A stretch of DNA of 64,000 nucleotides, from positions 1 to 64,000 of the forward strand of contig JAIOYK010000005.1 of assembly GCA_021741145.1 (NCBI GenBank), written 5' to 3'. The stretch's first letter is position 1. Each line of letters starts with the position of its first letter. This DNA is from Rhodospirillum sp. Its GTDB lineage: Bacteria > Pseudomonadota > Alphaproteobacteria > Rhodospirillales > Rhodospirillaceae. The notes beneath the pieces are model-generated. The model saw only the letters and a program-made list of their open reading frames with translations, was not told the DNA's origin and did no database searches. The position numbers were made by a program, and so were the translations under genes. Of this stretch, positions 46,280 through 54,211 are shown in pieces.

Positions 46280-47683
46280 TTATAGAATCGCCGACGCCGC
46301 GTGCTCCTCCCGATCGAGGAGACCCTTCAACGTGGTCAGGGCGCGGGCCAGGGCCGGGCGGGGCGGAGCTCCCAGGCAGAGACGCAACCCCATGGCCAGA
46401 CTCGCGTCGACCACCGGCGCCAGGGGCGGAGTCAGGGAAATCCCCTCGGCCAAGGCCCAGCGGCAAATCCGCTCCGCCCGCGACTCGGGCAGGGGCAGCC
46501 AAACATGGAAGGCCCGGTGATCCGGCGGCACCAAGCCTAGGAAGGTGGAGCGAATCAGGTCCATCCGAGCCATGGCCTCCTCCCTGAGGGCGAGCACGGT
46601 GCGATCCGCGGTCCCGTCGTTCAGCCATAGGTTGAGAATCGCCGCGGGAACGGGCGCCGCCGTCCAGGTGCTGCCCTGAATGCCGCGCGTTGCCTCGGCT
46701 TCCCGTCCCCGGGGGGGCACCAGGATGCCCAGGCGCAACAGGGCGCTCAGCGCCTTGGAAAAGCTGTTCACATACCAGACACGCTCTGGATCAAGGTGGT
46801 AAAGGGTCGGCGCCGCGTTGTCCCGCAGGATGGCGTAGGCGTCGTCCTCCACCACCTGGACCTTGTGTTTCCGCGCCACGGCAAGGATGTCCAGCCGCCG
46901 GGTTTCGCCCATGGTGGCGCCCGTCGGGTTGTGGAGGACCGGAGTCACATAGACCAGCGCGCCAGGATGGCGGGTCAAAATCCCGTCCAAGGACTCGGGA
47001 ACCATGCCCTCCCCATCCATCTCCGTCCCCAAGAGGGGGCGTCCCAGGTTGTCCGCCGCAACGATGGCGCCGGGGAAGGTTACCGCTTCGGTCACCACCG
47101 GGCGACCCGGTTCGGCGGCGAGGGTGAAGGCGATGGCGATGGCCTGTTGCGCTCCATTGGTGATCAACAAGCCATCCTCCGGCGCCGTCGGCCTTTGGCG
47201 GACGAACCAGGCGCCCGCGTCCCGGCGGAGGGCCATCGACCCCGCGCAGGGCGGATAGTGGGCCGGATCGGGCAAGCCATCGGTTTCCGCCAGCCTCGCG
47301 ACAGCGCGGGCGAAGTCCTCCCGTCCCAGCCTCACCGGAGGCAGGTTCAAGCTCAGGTCGGCCAGTCCGGACTCCGCCGTGCCCGAATCCAGGTTCGCCG
47401 TGGCCCCTCGCCCACCGCCACCACCCGGCCCTGGACCGGTCACGAAGGTTCCCCGGCCATGTTCTCCCCGGGCCAATCCCCGCTGTTCCAGCAGGGTGTA
47501 GGCCCGGCCCACGGTGACCACGCTGGTCGACAGATCCGCCGCCAGGACCCGATGGGCGGGCAGGCGCGTTCCCCGGGGCAGCAATCCCTGGGAGATATCC
47601 TCGGCGATGGCCCGGGCCAACCGATCAGCGAGGGTCCCCGATCCCTCGGCGAAGCGGGGCGTCCAAGGGGAGGGGTCACGCAT
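46280..47683 (-). CDS. MocR-type regulator (GntR winged helix plus aminotransferase-like domain)
   Basis: This 467-residue regulator has an N-terminal GntR winged helix (about residues 15-85, ending GRGTFVTG), a Gly-rich linker and a class I aminotransferase-like domain with the PLP lysine in VNSFSKALS. It is divergent from a LysE-type amino-acid exporter, which is the probable target. The frame is open to 47722 and an earlier ATG at 47713 is possible; 47683 (MRDPSPWTPRF) is chosen because the purine run AAAGGGGGCCCGGG precedes it. It is the second MocR protein in the window and is clearly different from the one at 3182. Confidence 0.87.
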   Translation of the reverse strand: MRDPSPWTPRFAEGSGTLADRLARAIAEDISQGLLPRGTRLPAHRVLAADLSTSVVTVGRAYTLLEQRGLARGEHGRGTFVTGPGPGGGGGRGATANLDSGTAESGLADLSLNLPPVRLGREDFARAVARLAETDGLPDPAHYPPCAGSMALRRDAGAWFVRQRPTAPEDGLLITNGAQQAIAIAFTLAAEPGRPVVTEAVTFPGAIVAADNLGRPLLGTEMDGEGMVPESLDGILTRHPGALVYVTPVLHNPTGATMGETRRLDILAVARKHKVQVVEDDAYAILRDNAAPTLYHLDPERVWYVNSFSKALSALLRLGILVPPRGREAEATRGIQGSTWTAAPVPAAILNLWLNDGTADRTVLALREEAMARMDLIRSTFLGLVPPDHRAFHVWLPLPESRAERICRWALAEGISLTPPLAPVVDASLAMGLRLCLGAPPRPALARALTTLKGLLDREEHAASAIL

Positions 47684-47710
47684 GCCCGGGCCCCCTTTGG
47701 AAAGAAGTGT

Positions 47711-47838
47711 CATAGGTCTCAAACGAAATTGACATAGGGCGGTGGTCCATGGGTAGCTTGGAGAATTCGGGGATTCTCCCAGAGATTCCTTCGAGCAGAC
47801 CCTACTGCCGATGGGTCACTTTGTCAAAATGACCTATG
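47711..47838. promoter_or_regulatory. Intergenic region with mirrored GACCTATG motifs between MocR and LysE genes
   Basis: CATAGGTC at 47711-47718 and its reverse complement GACCTATG at 47831-47838 bracket the divergent promoter region. A partial copy (CATAGG) lies at 47732. A TTGTCAAAATGACC stretch precedes the right copy. These are candidate binding sites for the MocR regulator; the exact coincidence of the motif with the first ATG in both directions is odd. Confidence 0.45.
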
Positions 47839-47868
47839 TTCGACGACGATCAATCCGCGGAGAGTCCC

Positions 47869-48513
47869 ATGGCTGAAACGCTGTTCCCCCTGTTCCTGTT
47901 CGCCATCACCATGTTTTATACCCCCGGGCCGAACAATGTGATGTTGACGGCATCCGCGGCGACTTACGGGTTCCGGCGCACCATTCCCCATATGCTGGGG
48001 GTGGCGGTGGGGTTCCCGGCCATGTTTCTGGCCGTCGGCTTGGGGTTCGGCGCCATATTCTCCGCGGTGCCCTGGATTCGCCCCGTGATGACGGTCTGCG
48101 GCGCGGCCTATCTTCTGTACTTGGCTTGGCGGATCGCCAACGCGGCACCCCCCCAAGGCAAAGGAGATGGCGCGAAGAAAACAACCTCCAGGAAAGGGCG
48201 GAGTCGCCCCATGACCTTCCTGGAGGCCGCGGCTTTCCAATGGGCCAATCCCAAGGCCTGGGTGATGATCCTGGGGGCGCTGGCGGCTTTCACTTCCGGT
48301 GGGACCGGGGGTGCTCCGACCGTGGAGATCCTGGGGATCTTCGTCCTATTCGTGGCCATTGGGTTGACAAGCACCTCCACCTGGGCCGGGTTCGGGGTGG
48401 CGATCGGGAGATTGCTCGCCCGGTCGGAGGGTGCGCGTCGCCTGTTCAACTGGGCCATGGCCGGACTGCTCGTCCTGTCGCTGGTTCCGGTTTTGCGGGA
48501 TTTGGGGTCATGA
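47869..48513 (+). CDS. LysE-family amino-acid exporter
   Basis: The 214-residue inner-membrane protein of the LysE/RhtB family has about six hydrophobic segments and the family motif TPGPNNVMLTASAATYGFRR near the N-terminus. A Lys-rich loop (GDGAKKTTSRKGRSRP) lies in the middle. Export of an amino acid or derivative is likely; which one cannot be told. ATG 47869 follows GGAGAG. The stop overlaps the next start (ATGA). Control by the divergent MocR regulator is likely. Confidence 0.9.
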   Translation: MAETLFPLFLFAITMFYTPGPNNVMLTASAATYGFRRTIPHMLGVAVGFPAMFLAVGLGFGAIFSAVPWIRPVMTVCGAAYLLYLAWRIANAAPPQGKGDGAKKTTSRKGRSRPMTFLEAAAFQWANPKAWVMILGALAAFTSGGTGGAPTVEILGIFVLFVAIGLTSTSTWAGFGVAIGRLLARSEGARRLFNWAMAGLLVLSLVPVLRDLGS

Positions 48514-49217
48514 CCGGGCACCGGGATCGGGTCACGCCCGACCTTGCCCGGTCCCAAGGCCTCCTGCTGGACCTGCATGGGACGGTGATGGTCGACGGGA
48601 ATCGCTTTCAGGACCGGGATGCCCTGGTCGCCCATCTTCGGCGGGAGGGCGGTCACCGGCAAATCCCCGAGGACAAGGCCCGCCGGTGGTTCGATGATGC
48701 CTTGGAGTTCATGGGCATCCTGTATGAGGACCCGACCCATTGGGGCCGCTTTCCCTCTCTGGCTTCGGTCTTTCACCGGGTTGCTCCGGAGTTGGCCGGG
48801 GATCCGTCCCTGGTCGCGGCTCTGGTGGATACGGTGGCGGTCTTTGAACAAGGCACCGTACCGCTGGCCCATGCGGAGGCCGTGCGGGAGCTGGCCCGGA
48901 CCCATGCCCTGGCGGTGGTCTCCAACATCTGGTCGCCCAAAGCGCGTTGGCTGGCGGAACTGGACCGGGTGGGGATCCTGTCCTGTTTCGATGTCCTGGT
49001 TTTTTCGTCCGATGGAAGCTCGGTCAAGCCCAGGTCCGCGCCCTTTCTGGCCGCGACGCGGGGGTTGGGTCTTCCCCTGGACCGCCTGCTTGTCATCGGG
49101 GGTGACCCCCTGCGTGACGGGTATGGGGCGCGTCAGGCGGGGCTGGATGTCCTGATCGTTGGAAGGGAGGGTAAGGGATTGGATTTTCTCGCCCTGGCAA
49201 CGCGCGTTCTCGCCTGA
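48510..49217 (+). CDS. HAD-superfamily hydrolase with an altered first motif
   Basis: The 235-residue haloacid-dehalogenase-like protein is translated from an ATG overlapping the lysE stop. Motif I reads DLHGT (Asp21, His23), so the usual second aspartate of HAD phosphatases is histidine. Motif II is VVSNI, motif III has Lys in SSVKPRSAPF and motif IV is GGDPLRDGYGAR with the metal-binding aspartate. The nucleophile Asp21 is present, so catalysis remains possible, but the general acid/base differs. It may act on the compound exported by LysE; that is inference from the overlap. Confidence 0.84.
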   Translation: MTGHRDRVTPDLARSQGLLLDLHGTVMVDGNRFQDRDALVAHLRREGGHRQIPEDKARRWFDDALEFMGILYEDPTHWGRFPSLASVFHRVAPELAGDPSLVAALVDTVAVFEQGTVPLAHAEAVRELARTHALAVVSNIWSPKARWLAELDRVGILSCFDVLVFSSDGSSVKPRSAPFLAATRGLGLPLDRLLVIGGDPLRDGYGARQAGLDVLIVGREGKGLDFLALATRVLA

Positions 49218-49681
49218 CGGACCGTGACCTTTTTAGGATCGGTTGTCGCGAGGCGCGGATCGTGACTTTCATAGACTGAACAGGTCGAAGCCACGGGACA
49301 GAAGCCGCATGCGGCGGTGCACGGGAATGGTGGACAGGCGGACAAGGGGAGCGGTGGATGCGCGCTACGCCAAGGCCCCGGGCCAGACACTCACTGAAAT
49401 CGAGAAGATGCCCATAATACCCTCGTCCGGACTCAGGGAATCGTCACGAAGCCATTCCTCTCCCCTTGAAAGGGCCAAACGTGAGAACGACATGCACTAG
49501 CATGGCGGTGTCGCCGCGACGCCCCCGATCACCAAAGCGGCGAGGATCGTCTTGATGAGCGCGATTCGTTGGGTCCTGGACTTTGCCCGAAGTCGGACAC
49601 TGGCGTATCAGGGATGCGCCGGATGGCTTTCCCCAAAGGGTCCTCCGAAAGTTAAGCTTCCCGTTCGCGTTCCATTCATTG
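49218..49681 (+). other. Long gene-free stretch ending in a strong terminator
   Basis: Between the HAD gene and the terminator at 49682 there are 464 bases with no credible gene; the short frames are Arg/Pro/Ser-rich and lack ribosome-binding sites. A small RNA, an unusually long 3' untranslated region or a decayed gene are all possible. I could not match it to SRP, tmRNA, RNase P or 6S RNA by their known motifs. Confidence 0.35.
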
Positions 49682-49725
49682 CCCCCCGGTCCCGCACCCC
49701 CTCTGTGGGATCGGGGGGTTTTTTT
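49682..49725 (+). terminator. Strong intrinsic terminator without an obvious gene
   Basis: CCCCCCG/CGGGGGG and TCCCGCA/TGTGGGA form a long stem (49682-49718) followed by seven T residues (49719-49725) on the plus strand. The nearest upstream plus-strand gene ends 465 bases away. Confidence 0.88.
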
Positions 49726-49768
49726 CTGGATCCTTGCCGGAATGGTCCCTGGGAAAATCGGTGCGTCC

Positions 49769-50482
49769 TCACCCTTCCTGAATGACGCCTTCCTTCTTGC
49801 CGCCTTTCATAATGGCATGGCGGGGGTCGTGCATGCCCTCCTTCACGCCCAGCCCGATCAACAGTCTGTTGACGGGCCAAGCCGCGAGTAGACCCAGGGA
49901 CAGGGAGGTCAGAAGGCTGGTCCAATACAGAATATGGCTCGGCCCGGCGGATCCCGCGAAGGCCAGATCCGTTGAAATGGCCACCGCTTCCATGGTGGCG
50001 ATGGAAGGCGTTTCCGCGGCGATGGCGTCCTTCAGCGCGGTTGCCAAGGGAACGCCGGTCTGGGTCATCGGACCCACGGTCAGCGCCACGCCGAACAAAT
50101 AGGCCAGAGCGAAGGTCAGGCCCGCCGTCCCCCAGGAACCAAGGGAGAAAACCCCAACGGCCAGGATCACGCCGGTCATCTCCCCCAATCCACACCCTGA
50201 ATAGCAATGGGCCACGGACCGTCCAGCCCGCCGCCAAGGATCATCCCGGGTGATGGTCGGTCGTCCACTCCACCAATACAGGGCCAATCCAAGGATTCCG
50301 GAATAGAGGATGGTCAATCCCCAGACCACGCGCATCATACCGGCGAGATGACGTCCCGGCCCGCGTGTCAAATCATGGGCAGCCACCACCAAGGCGATGG
50401 CCACGGATCCTAGCCATATCGCCAGGAGCCAAGGTTGACCAAGGGCGGCGCGGAGGAGTTCCAGGTACATTTGGGGGTCCAT
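49769..50482 (-). CDS. DUF4396 family membrane protein
   Basis: The 237-residue protein has about six hydrophobic segments and the DUF4396 hallmarks: AHCYSGCGLGEMTGVILA in the middle and a C-terminal PVNRLLIGLGVKEGMHDPRH. The Cys/His-containing CYSGCG motif suggests metal or redox contact at the membrane. Its function is unknown. ATG 50482 (MDPQMYLELL) is chosen, with Met at 50470 an alternative; the open frame extends further but that part looks unrelated. Read together with the AT-rich promoter region at 50.9 kb, it may be transcribed with the hypothetical gene that overlaps its 5' end. Confidence 0.82.
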   Translation of the reverse strand: MDPQMYLELLRAALGQPWLLAIWLGSVAIALVVAAHDLTRGPGRHLAGMMRVVWGLTILYSGILGLALYWWSGRPTITRDDPWRRAGRSVAHCYSGCGLGEMTGVILAVGVFSLGSWGTAGLTFALAYLFGVALTVGPMTQTGVPLATALKDAIAAETPSIATMEAVAISTDLAFAGSAGPSHILYWTSLLTSLSLGLLAAWPVNRLLIGLGVKEGMHDPRHAIMKGGKKEGVIQEG

Positions 50483-50864
50483 TCCAGTCGGGTTGAGCGC
50501 GCCCCTGGCGCGCCTTTCCCTTTGGGAACGGGTTTCCCCTAGGAAGAGGTTCCCCGAAACGACATCCCGCCGCGATGCACAGGGCATGGAGTTCCTGGTG
50601 CGCGGGAACCCACCAAGGACCCAGGACCCCAGCGGCGCGGCGGGCCCGAAGAAGGGTCCGTAAGCGGAGCCCCAGAGTCCCGGCGGGCCGGGCGGCGACC
50701 CCATGGTGCCACAAGACCAAGAGGAAAAGAGGCGGCAGCAGGACGTACAGCCGGGCCAGGGCACGGATTCTCGCTCGCCGTTTGGTCAAGGCCCTGGCCG
50801 CTGTGTGTCGCGTGGGGAAGGGGGACTCATTGGGCAGGCGGGTCTGCGTGGCGTGTTTATTCAT
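50373..50864 (-). CDS. Hypothetical protein with one N-terminal membrane helix (uncertain)
   Basis: This 163-residue frame begins after an AT-rich promoter-like region. It has a very basic N-terminus, one hydrophobic helix (LYVLLPPLFLLVLWHH near residues 39-54) and then an Arg/Pro-rich stretch; I recognise no family. It overlaps the DUF4396 start by 110 bases in another frame, so either its 3' part is not real or a frameshift joins the two frames near 50700. No strong ribosome-binding site is visible. Only the first 60 residues look protein-like. Confidence 0.35.
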   Translation of the reverse strand: MNKHATQTRLPNESPFPTRHTAARALTKRRARIRALARLYVLLPPLFLLVLWHHGVAARPAGTLGLRLRTLLRARRAAGVLGPWWVPAHQELHALCIAAGCRFGEPLPRGNPFPKGKARQGRAQPDWNGPPNVPGTPPRRPWSTLAPGDMARIRGHRLGGGCP

Positions 50865-50896
50865 GATTGGACCATCCAGGTGTCTGAGTTAATACT

Positions 50897-50922
50897 GACA
50901 ATCTGTGATTGTCTTAACAATC
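50897..50922. promoter_or_regulatory. Nested palindromes GACAATC/GATTGTC in an AT-rich promoter region
   Basis: GACAATC (50897-50903) and GATTGTC (50907-50913) form a perfect inverted repeat with a TGT spacer. The right arm forms a second inverted repeat with ACAATC (50917-50922), with a CTTA spacer. The three evenly placed half-sites lie upstream of the minus-strand genes at 50.8 kb and of the microprotein at 51.1 kb. The binding protein is unknown. Confidence 0.55.
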
Positions 50923-51123
50923 TTGAGTATAACAACGCAGTAAATTCTTTATTAAGGTGATTTCGGAAAGCCCCCGTATCGACGGAACTTGCCCTTCATT
51001 TTCCACCGGTCCTTGCTTTCTTTTGCGGATTCGCAATGCACTTTGGGATGAATCTCTCCAAGCTTCCGTTAGCCTCTTTCCCCATACGGGACGGCGGTCG
51101 GGTTGGTGCAAAGGAGTTGAGCC

Positions 51124-51243
51124 ATGACCTTCGAGGAAATGTTCATGTATGGAATCGGGGGCATTGTCCTGATTCTCGCCGTTACCTTCGGCCTGGGTGG
51201 CTTCATCGTCATGAAAGCCATGAAAAAGCCCGGAGAGCGGTAG
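51124..51243 (+). CDS. 39-residue single-helix membrane microprotein
   Basis: The short gene starts with ATG 51124 seven bases after a strong AAGGAG site. It encodes an acidic N-terminus (MTFEEMF), one hydrophobic helix (YGIGGIVLILAVTFGLGGFI) and a basic tail (KAMKKPGER), a layout typical of small single-pass membrane proteins that attach to larger complexes. I do not recognise the family. The stop at 51241 lies 20 bases from the converging DsrE-like gene. Ribosome-binding site quality and the coherent helix argue that it is real despite its size. Confidence 0.7.
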   Translation: MTFEEMFMYGIGGIVLILAVTFGLGGFIVMKAMKKPGER

Positions 51244-51263
51244 GCGGGCTGGCGCCTATCCAG

Positions 51264-51743
51264 TCACGCCAACAGGGTGATGGCGCCGACGGGACTTTCC
51301 GTCAGCCAGGTGACCGCGCCCGCCACCTCGATGGGGAGGTCGGCGCGGAGGGCGCTTTCAGCCAAATCGATGGACCTCAGACCGGCCTCGCACACGATGA
51401 ATCGGGTGCCCAGGGCCGCGCAGGAGGTCAAAAGGGTTTCCATGTCGGCGATGCCCCGGGCGATATAATGCCTGTCCTGATCCTTGGCGCTCGGGAAGGC
51501 CGGTTCGGAGGCCAGGTCATGCCAACCCGGCGCGTCGGCATATTCCGCCTTCGGGGATCGGGTCGCCTCCAGCCGGGCCGCTAGGGCACGACAGGCGCCC
51601 ATGGAGAAAAACAAGACGCTGGGCTTGCCAATGGCCGCCGCGGCGCTGGCCAGGATCAGGGCATAGTGCACCGTCTCGTACCTGCTTGACAGCACGACCG
51701 CGGAGAAGCCATTCGGCGTTGTGGTGTGGGAATCATCCGCCAA
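51264..51743 (-). CDS. DsrE/DsrF-like sulfur-relay family protein
   Basis: The 159-residue protein has the DsrE-like fold: AVVLSSRYETVHYALILASAAAAIGKPSVLFF at the N-terminus and TRFIVCEAGLRSIDL later, with a cysteine at the position used in several sulfur-relay members. No Met is available near the natural start. A TTG at 51743, overlapping the upstream gene by 11 bases and preceded by GACGAGG, is taken as the start; GTG 51695 is an alternative. It is downstream of a MoeB/ThiF-like gene, which makes a sulfur-transfer role plausible. Confidence 0.75.
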   Translation of the reverse strand: MADDSHTTTPNGFSAVVLSSRYETVHYALILASAAAAIGKPSVLFFSMGACRALAARLEATRSPKAEYADAPGWHDLASEPAFPSAKDQDRHYIARGIADMETLLTSCAALGTRFIVCEAGLRSIDLAESALRADLPIEVAGAVTWLTESPVGAITLLA

Positions 51744-52548
51744 GGGAAGCCTCGTCCAGATTTTTCCGGTGAAGGGACAGGTCCGTGATGCGCGGAGTCT
51801 CTCCGCAAAGGGGACAGTGTGGGTCCGGCTTGAGGCGAACCTCGCGGAAGCTTCCCCCCAAGGCATCGAGAATCAGCAGGCGGCCCGCCATGGACCGGCC
51901 AATCCCGAGAAGTTCCTTCAGGACTTCCGTCGCCTGCAGACTGCCCAGGACTCCGACCACGGAGCCCAACACACCGGCCTGGGCGCAGGTCGGCACCGCG
52001 TCGGGGGGCGGTGGTTCCGGATAGAGGCAACGGTAACATGGACCATCGGCGTGGGTGCGGAAGGTGGAAAGCTGTCCATCGAAGCGGAGGACGGCGGCAC
52101 TGACCAGGGTCTTGCCGAGAAAGTGACAGCAATCGTTGATCAGGAAGCGGGTCGCGAAATTGTCACTGCCGTCGGCGACCAGATCATAGGCACCAATCAG
52201 GGATTCGGCGTTGTCCACGGTCAACCGGGTCTCGTGGGTTTCCAGGACCACATCGGGGTTGATGGCGGCGACAGCGGCGCGGGCGCTCTCCACCTTGCTC
52301 ATGCCCAGGCGATCGGTGGTGTGCAGGATCTGACGCTGCAAGTTGGACAGGTCCACCACGTCGGCATCCACGACGCCGATCCGCCCGACCCCCGCGGCGG
52401 CAAGGTAAAGCACAAGGGGGGAGCCCAGGCCTCCGGCGCCGACCACCAGGACACTGGCGCCAAGCAGCCTCGCTTGCCCCAGGCCACCCACTTCGGGCAG
52501 CAGGATGTGGCGGGCATACCGGCTGATCTGGTCCTCGGTGAAATCCAT
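51733..52548 (-). CDS. MoeB/ThiF/HesA-family sulfur-carrier adenylyltransferase
   Basis: The 271-residue E1-like enzyme adenylates the C-terminal glycine of a ubiquitin-like sulfur carrier (MoaD, ThiS or similar). The nucleotide loop VVGAGGLGSP is near residues 35-44, a zinc site is made by two CxxC pairs (CYRC and CPLC), and a catalytic-type cysteine lies in PTCAQAG. No rhodanese domain is attached. It overlaps the DsrE-like gene and lies 117 bases downstream of cysK, so it may serve cysteine, molybdopterin or thiamine sulfur transfer; sequence alone does not decide. Confidence 0.92.
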   Translation of the reverse strand: MDFTEDQISRYARHILLPEVGGLGQARLLGASVLVVGAGGLGSPLVLYLAAAGVGRIGVVDADVVDLSNLQRQILHTTDRLGMSKVESARAAVAAINPDVVLETHETRLTVDNAESLIGAYDLVADGSDNFATRFLINDCCHFLGKTLVSAAVLRFDGQLSTFRTHADGPCYRCLYPEPPPPDAVPTCAQAGVLGSVVGVLGSLQATEVLKELLGIGRSMAGRLLILDALGGSFREVRLKPDPHCPLCGETPRITDLSLHRKNLDEASLGG

Positions 52549-52665
52549 GGGTGAACAGGTCCTGAAATGGCAACGGGCACGTCCCCCTTCAGGTAAAGGG
52601 GTTTCGCGCCCGTCGCAAGGGTTGGACGGTCACCGGCCCGGGACCGGCGACCGCCCAGAACGCGG

Positions 52666-53628
52666 TTACGCCTGATCGAACAGGGGTGTGGACAGGTACC
52701 GTTCGGCGAAACTGGGCAGGATGGCGACGATGATCTTACCCTTGTTCTCCGGGCGGGCACCGATTTCCGCGGCGGCGGCCAGGGCGGCCCCCGACGAGAT
52801 GCCGACCGGCAGACCATCGCTCTTGGCCACCTCTCGCGCCGTGGCGAAAGCGGTCTCGTTCGCGACCTTGATCACTTCATCAATGAGATCCGTATCCAGA
52901 TTGCCGGGAATGAATCCCGCGCCGATGCCTTGAATTTTATGGGGACCTGGAGCACCGCCACTGATCACCGGGCTGTCCTCGGGCTCGACCACCACCAGCT
53001 TGACCTCGGGCTTCAGCTTTTTCAGGGCCGAGGCGACGCCGCTGGCCGTGCCGCCGGTGCCGACACCGGAAACGATGATATCGACGGTCCCATCGGTGTC
53101 CTTCCAGATCTCCAGGGCGGTGGTTTGCCGGTGGATCTCCGGATTCGCCGGGTTCTCGAACTGCTGCAGCATGACCGCGCCGGGCGTACTGTCCACCAGT
53201 TCCTGAGCCCGGGCGACGGCGCCCTTCATGCCCTTGGCCGCGGGCGTCAGGTCGATCTCCGCGCCCAGGTGGGTCAGCATCTTGCGCCGCTCGATGGACA
53301 TGCTCTCCGGCATGGTCAGGATCAGGCGATACCCCTTGGCGGCACAGACGAAGGCCAGCGCGATGCCGGTGTTGCCCGAAGTCGGTTCAACCAGGGTGGC
53401 GCCGGGCGTCAGGCTGCCGTCCTTCTCGGCGGCTTCAACCATCGCCAAGCCGATCCGGTCCTTGACGCTGGCCAAAGGATTGAAGAACTCGCACTTGCCC
53501 AAGAGGTCCGCGACCACGCCGCGGGATTCGGAGAAGCGCGTCACCCGGACCAGAGGCGTCGCCCCAACGGTATCCAGGATGCTGTCGTAGATCTTGCCGC
53601 GAAACTCGCCGTCGTTGCTCATGGCCAT
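52666..53628 (-). CDS. cysK: Cysteine synthase A (O-acetylserine sulfhydrylase)
   Basis: The PLP enzyme makes cysteine from O-acetylserine and sulfide in the cytoplasm. The Schiff-base lysine lies in [10 protein letters not shown], the substrate loop is TSGNTG near residue 84 and the PLP-phosphate loop is [11 protein letters not shown]. At 320 residues it is the CysK type. It starts [17 protein letters not shown] 53628 or the second Met may be used. The Rrf2 regulator gene lies 90 bases upstream on the same strand, strongly suggesting cysteine- or sulfur-dependent control. Confidence 0.96.
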   Translation of the reverse strand: MAMSNDGEFRGKIYDSILDTVGATPLVRVTRFSESRGVVADLLGKCEFFNPLASVKDRIGLAMVEAAEKDGSLTPGATLVEPTSGNTGIALAFVCAAKGYRLILTMPESMSIERRKMLTHLGAEIDLTPAAKGMKGAVARAQELVDSTPGAVMLQQFENPANPEIHRQTTALEIWKDTDGTVDIIVSGVGTGGTASGVASALKKLKPEVKLVVVEPEDSPVISGGAPGPHKIQGIGAGFIPGNLDTDLIDEVIKVANETAFATAREVAKSDGLPVGISSGAALAAAAEIGARPENKGKIIVAILPSFAERYLSTPLFDQA

Positions 53629-53718
53629 TTCCCATTTATCTTGTGTTAAACTGAACGTAACAACACTTTATCCAAGGTATTTACATCGGGGGCGGCCCGA
53701 GTCAACCGGTCCCGCGTC

Positions 53719-54174
53719 TTAAATGATGAAATCCATATTTTTCACCGCTTCGCTGGGTACCCCGCCCTGATAGGCCCGGGTGCAAAGGTCATCCACGGTC
53801 AGGTTGTCCAGTTTCGCCATCACCTCTTCGCGCATCTCGTTCCACAGGGGACGCACGACATGGCGTCCCAGGTCGGATCCAGGCAGTTCGGTGGTGGTGT
53901 CCTCGGCGGCTTCCAGGTCGCGGACCACGCGGACGATCTCTCCGACGGAAATCCTCCGCCGTTCCCGGGCCAGACGATAGCCTCCCTTGGGACCGCGGAC
54001 ACCGGTCAGGATGCCATGGCGGACAAGGTGTTGCAGGGTCTGTTCCAGGTACCGCCGGGGAATGCCCTGTCGTCGGGTGATTTCCCGGCTTTGGACGGGT
54101 TCTCCCCCCGCGTGGTAAGCGATGTCCAACACCGCCTCGATGGCGAAGAGCATTTTTTTGGAAAGCTTAATCAT
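53719..54174 (-). CDS. Rrf2-family transcriptional regulator (CymR-like rather than IscR-like)
   Basis: The 151-residue regulator has the Rrf2 winged helix with RYLEQTLQHLVRHGILTGVRGPKGGYRLAR (about residues 42-72). IscR-type proteins need three clustered cysteines for an iron-sulfur cluster; this one has only one (DDLCTRAY near the C-terminus), so it is not a canonical cluster sensor. Its place before cysK suggests control of cysteine synthesis, as CymR does in Firmicutes through CysK contact. ATG 54174 (MIKLSKKMLFAIEAVLD) is the family start. Confidence 0.88.
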   Translation of the reverse strand: MIKLSKKMLFAIEAVLDIAYHAGGEPVQSREITRRQGIPRRYLEQTLQHLVRHGILTGVRGPKGGYRLARERRRISVGEIVRVVRDLEAAEDTTTELPGSDLGRHVVRPLWNEMREEVMAKLDNLTVDDLCTRAYQGGVPSEAVKNMDFII

Positions 54175-54211
54175 GCGAAGGGCACCGTGTTCCCTCTCGA
54201 GGGCTGTGGAG

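Noticed and set aside
49243-49500. 85-codon frame after the HAD gene
   Set aside because: Arg/Ser-rich, no start signal and no homology I can recognise.
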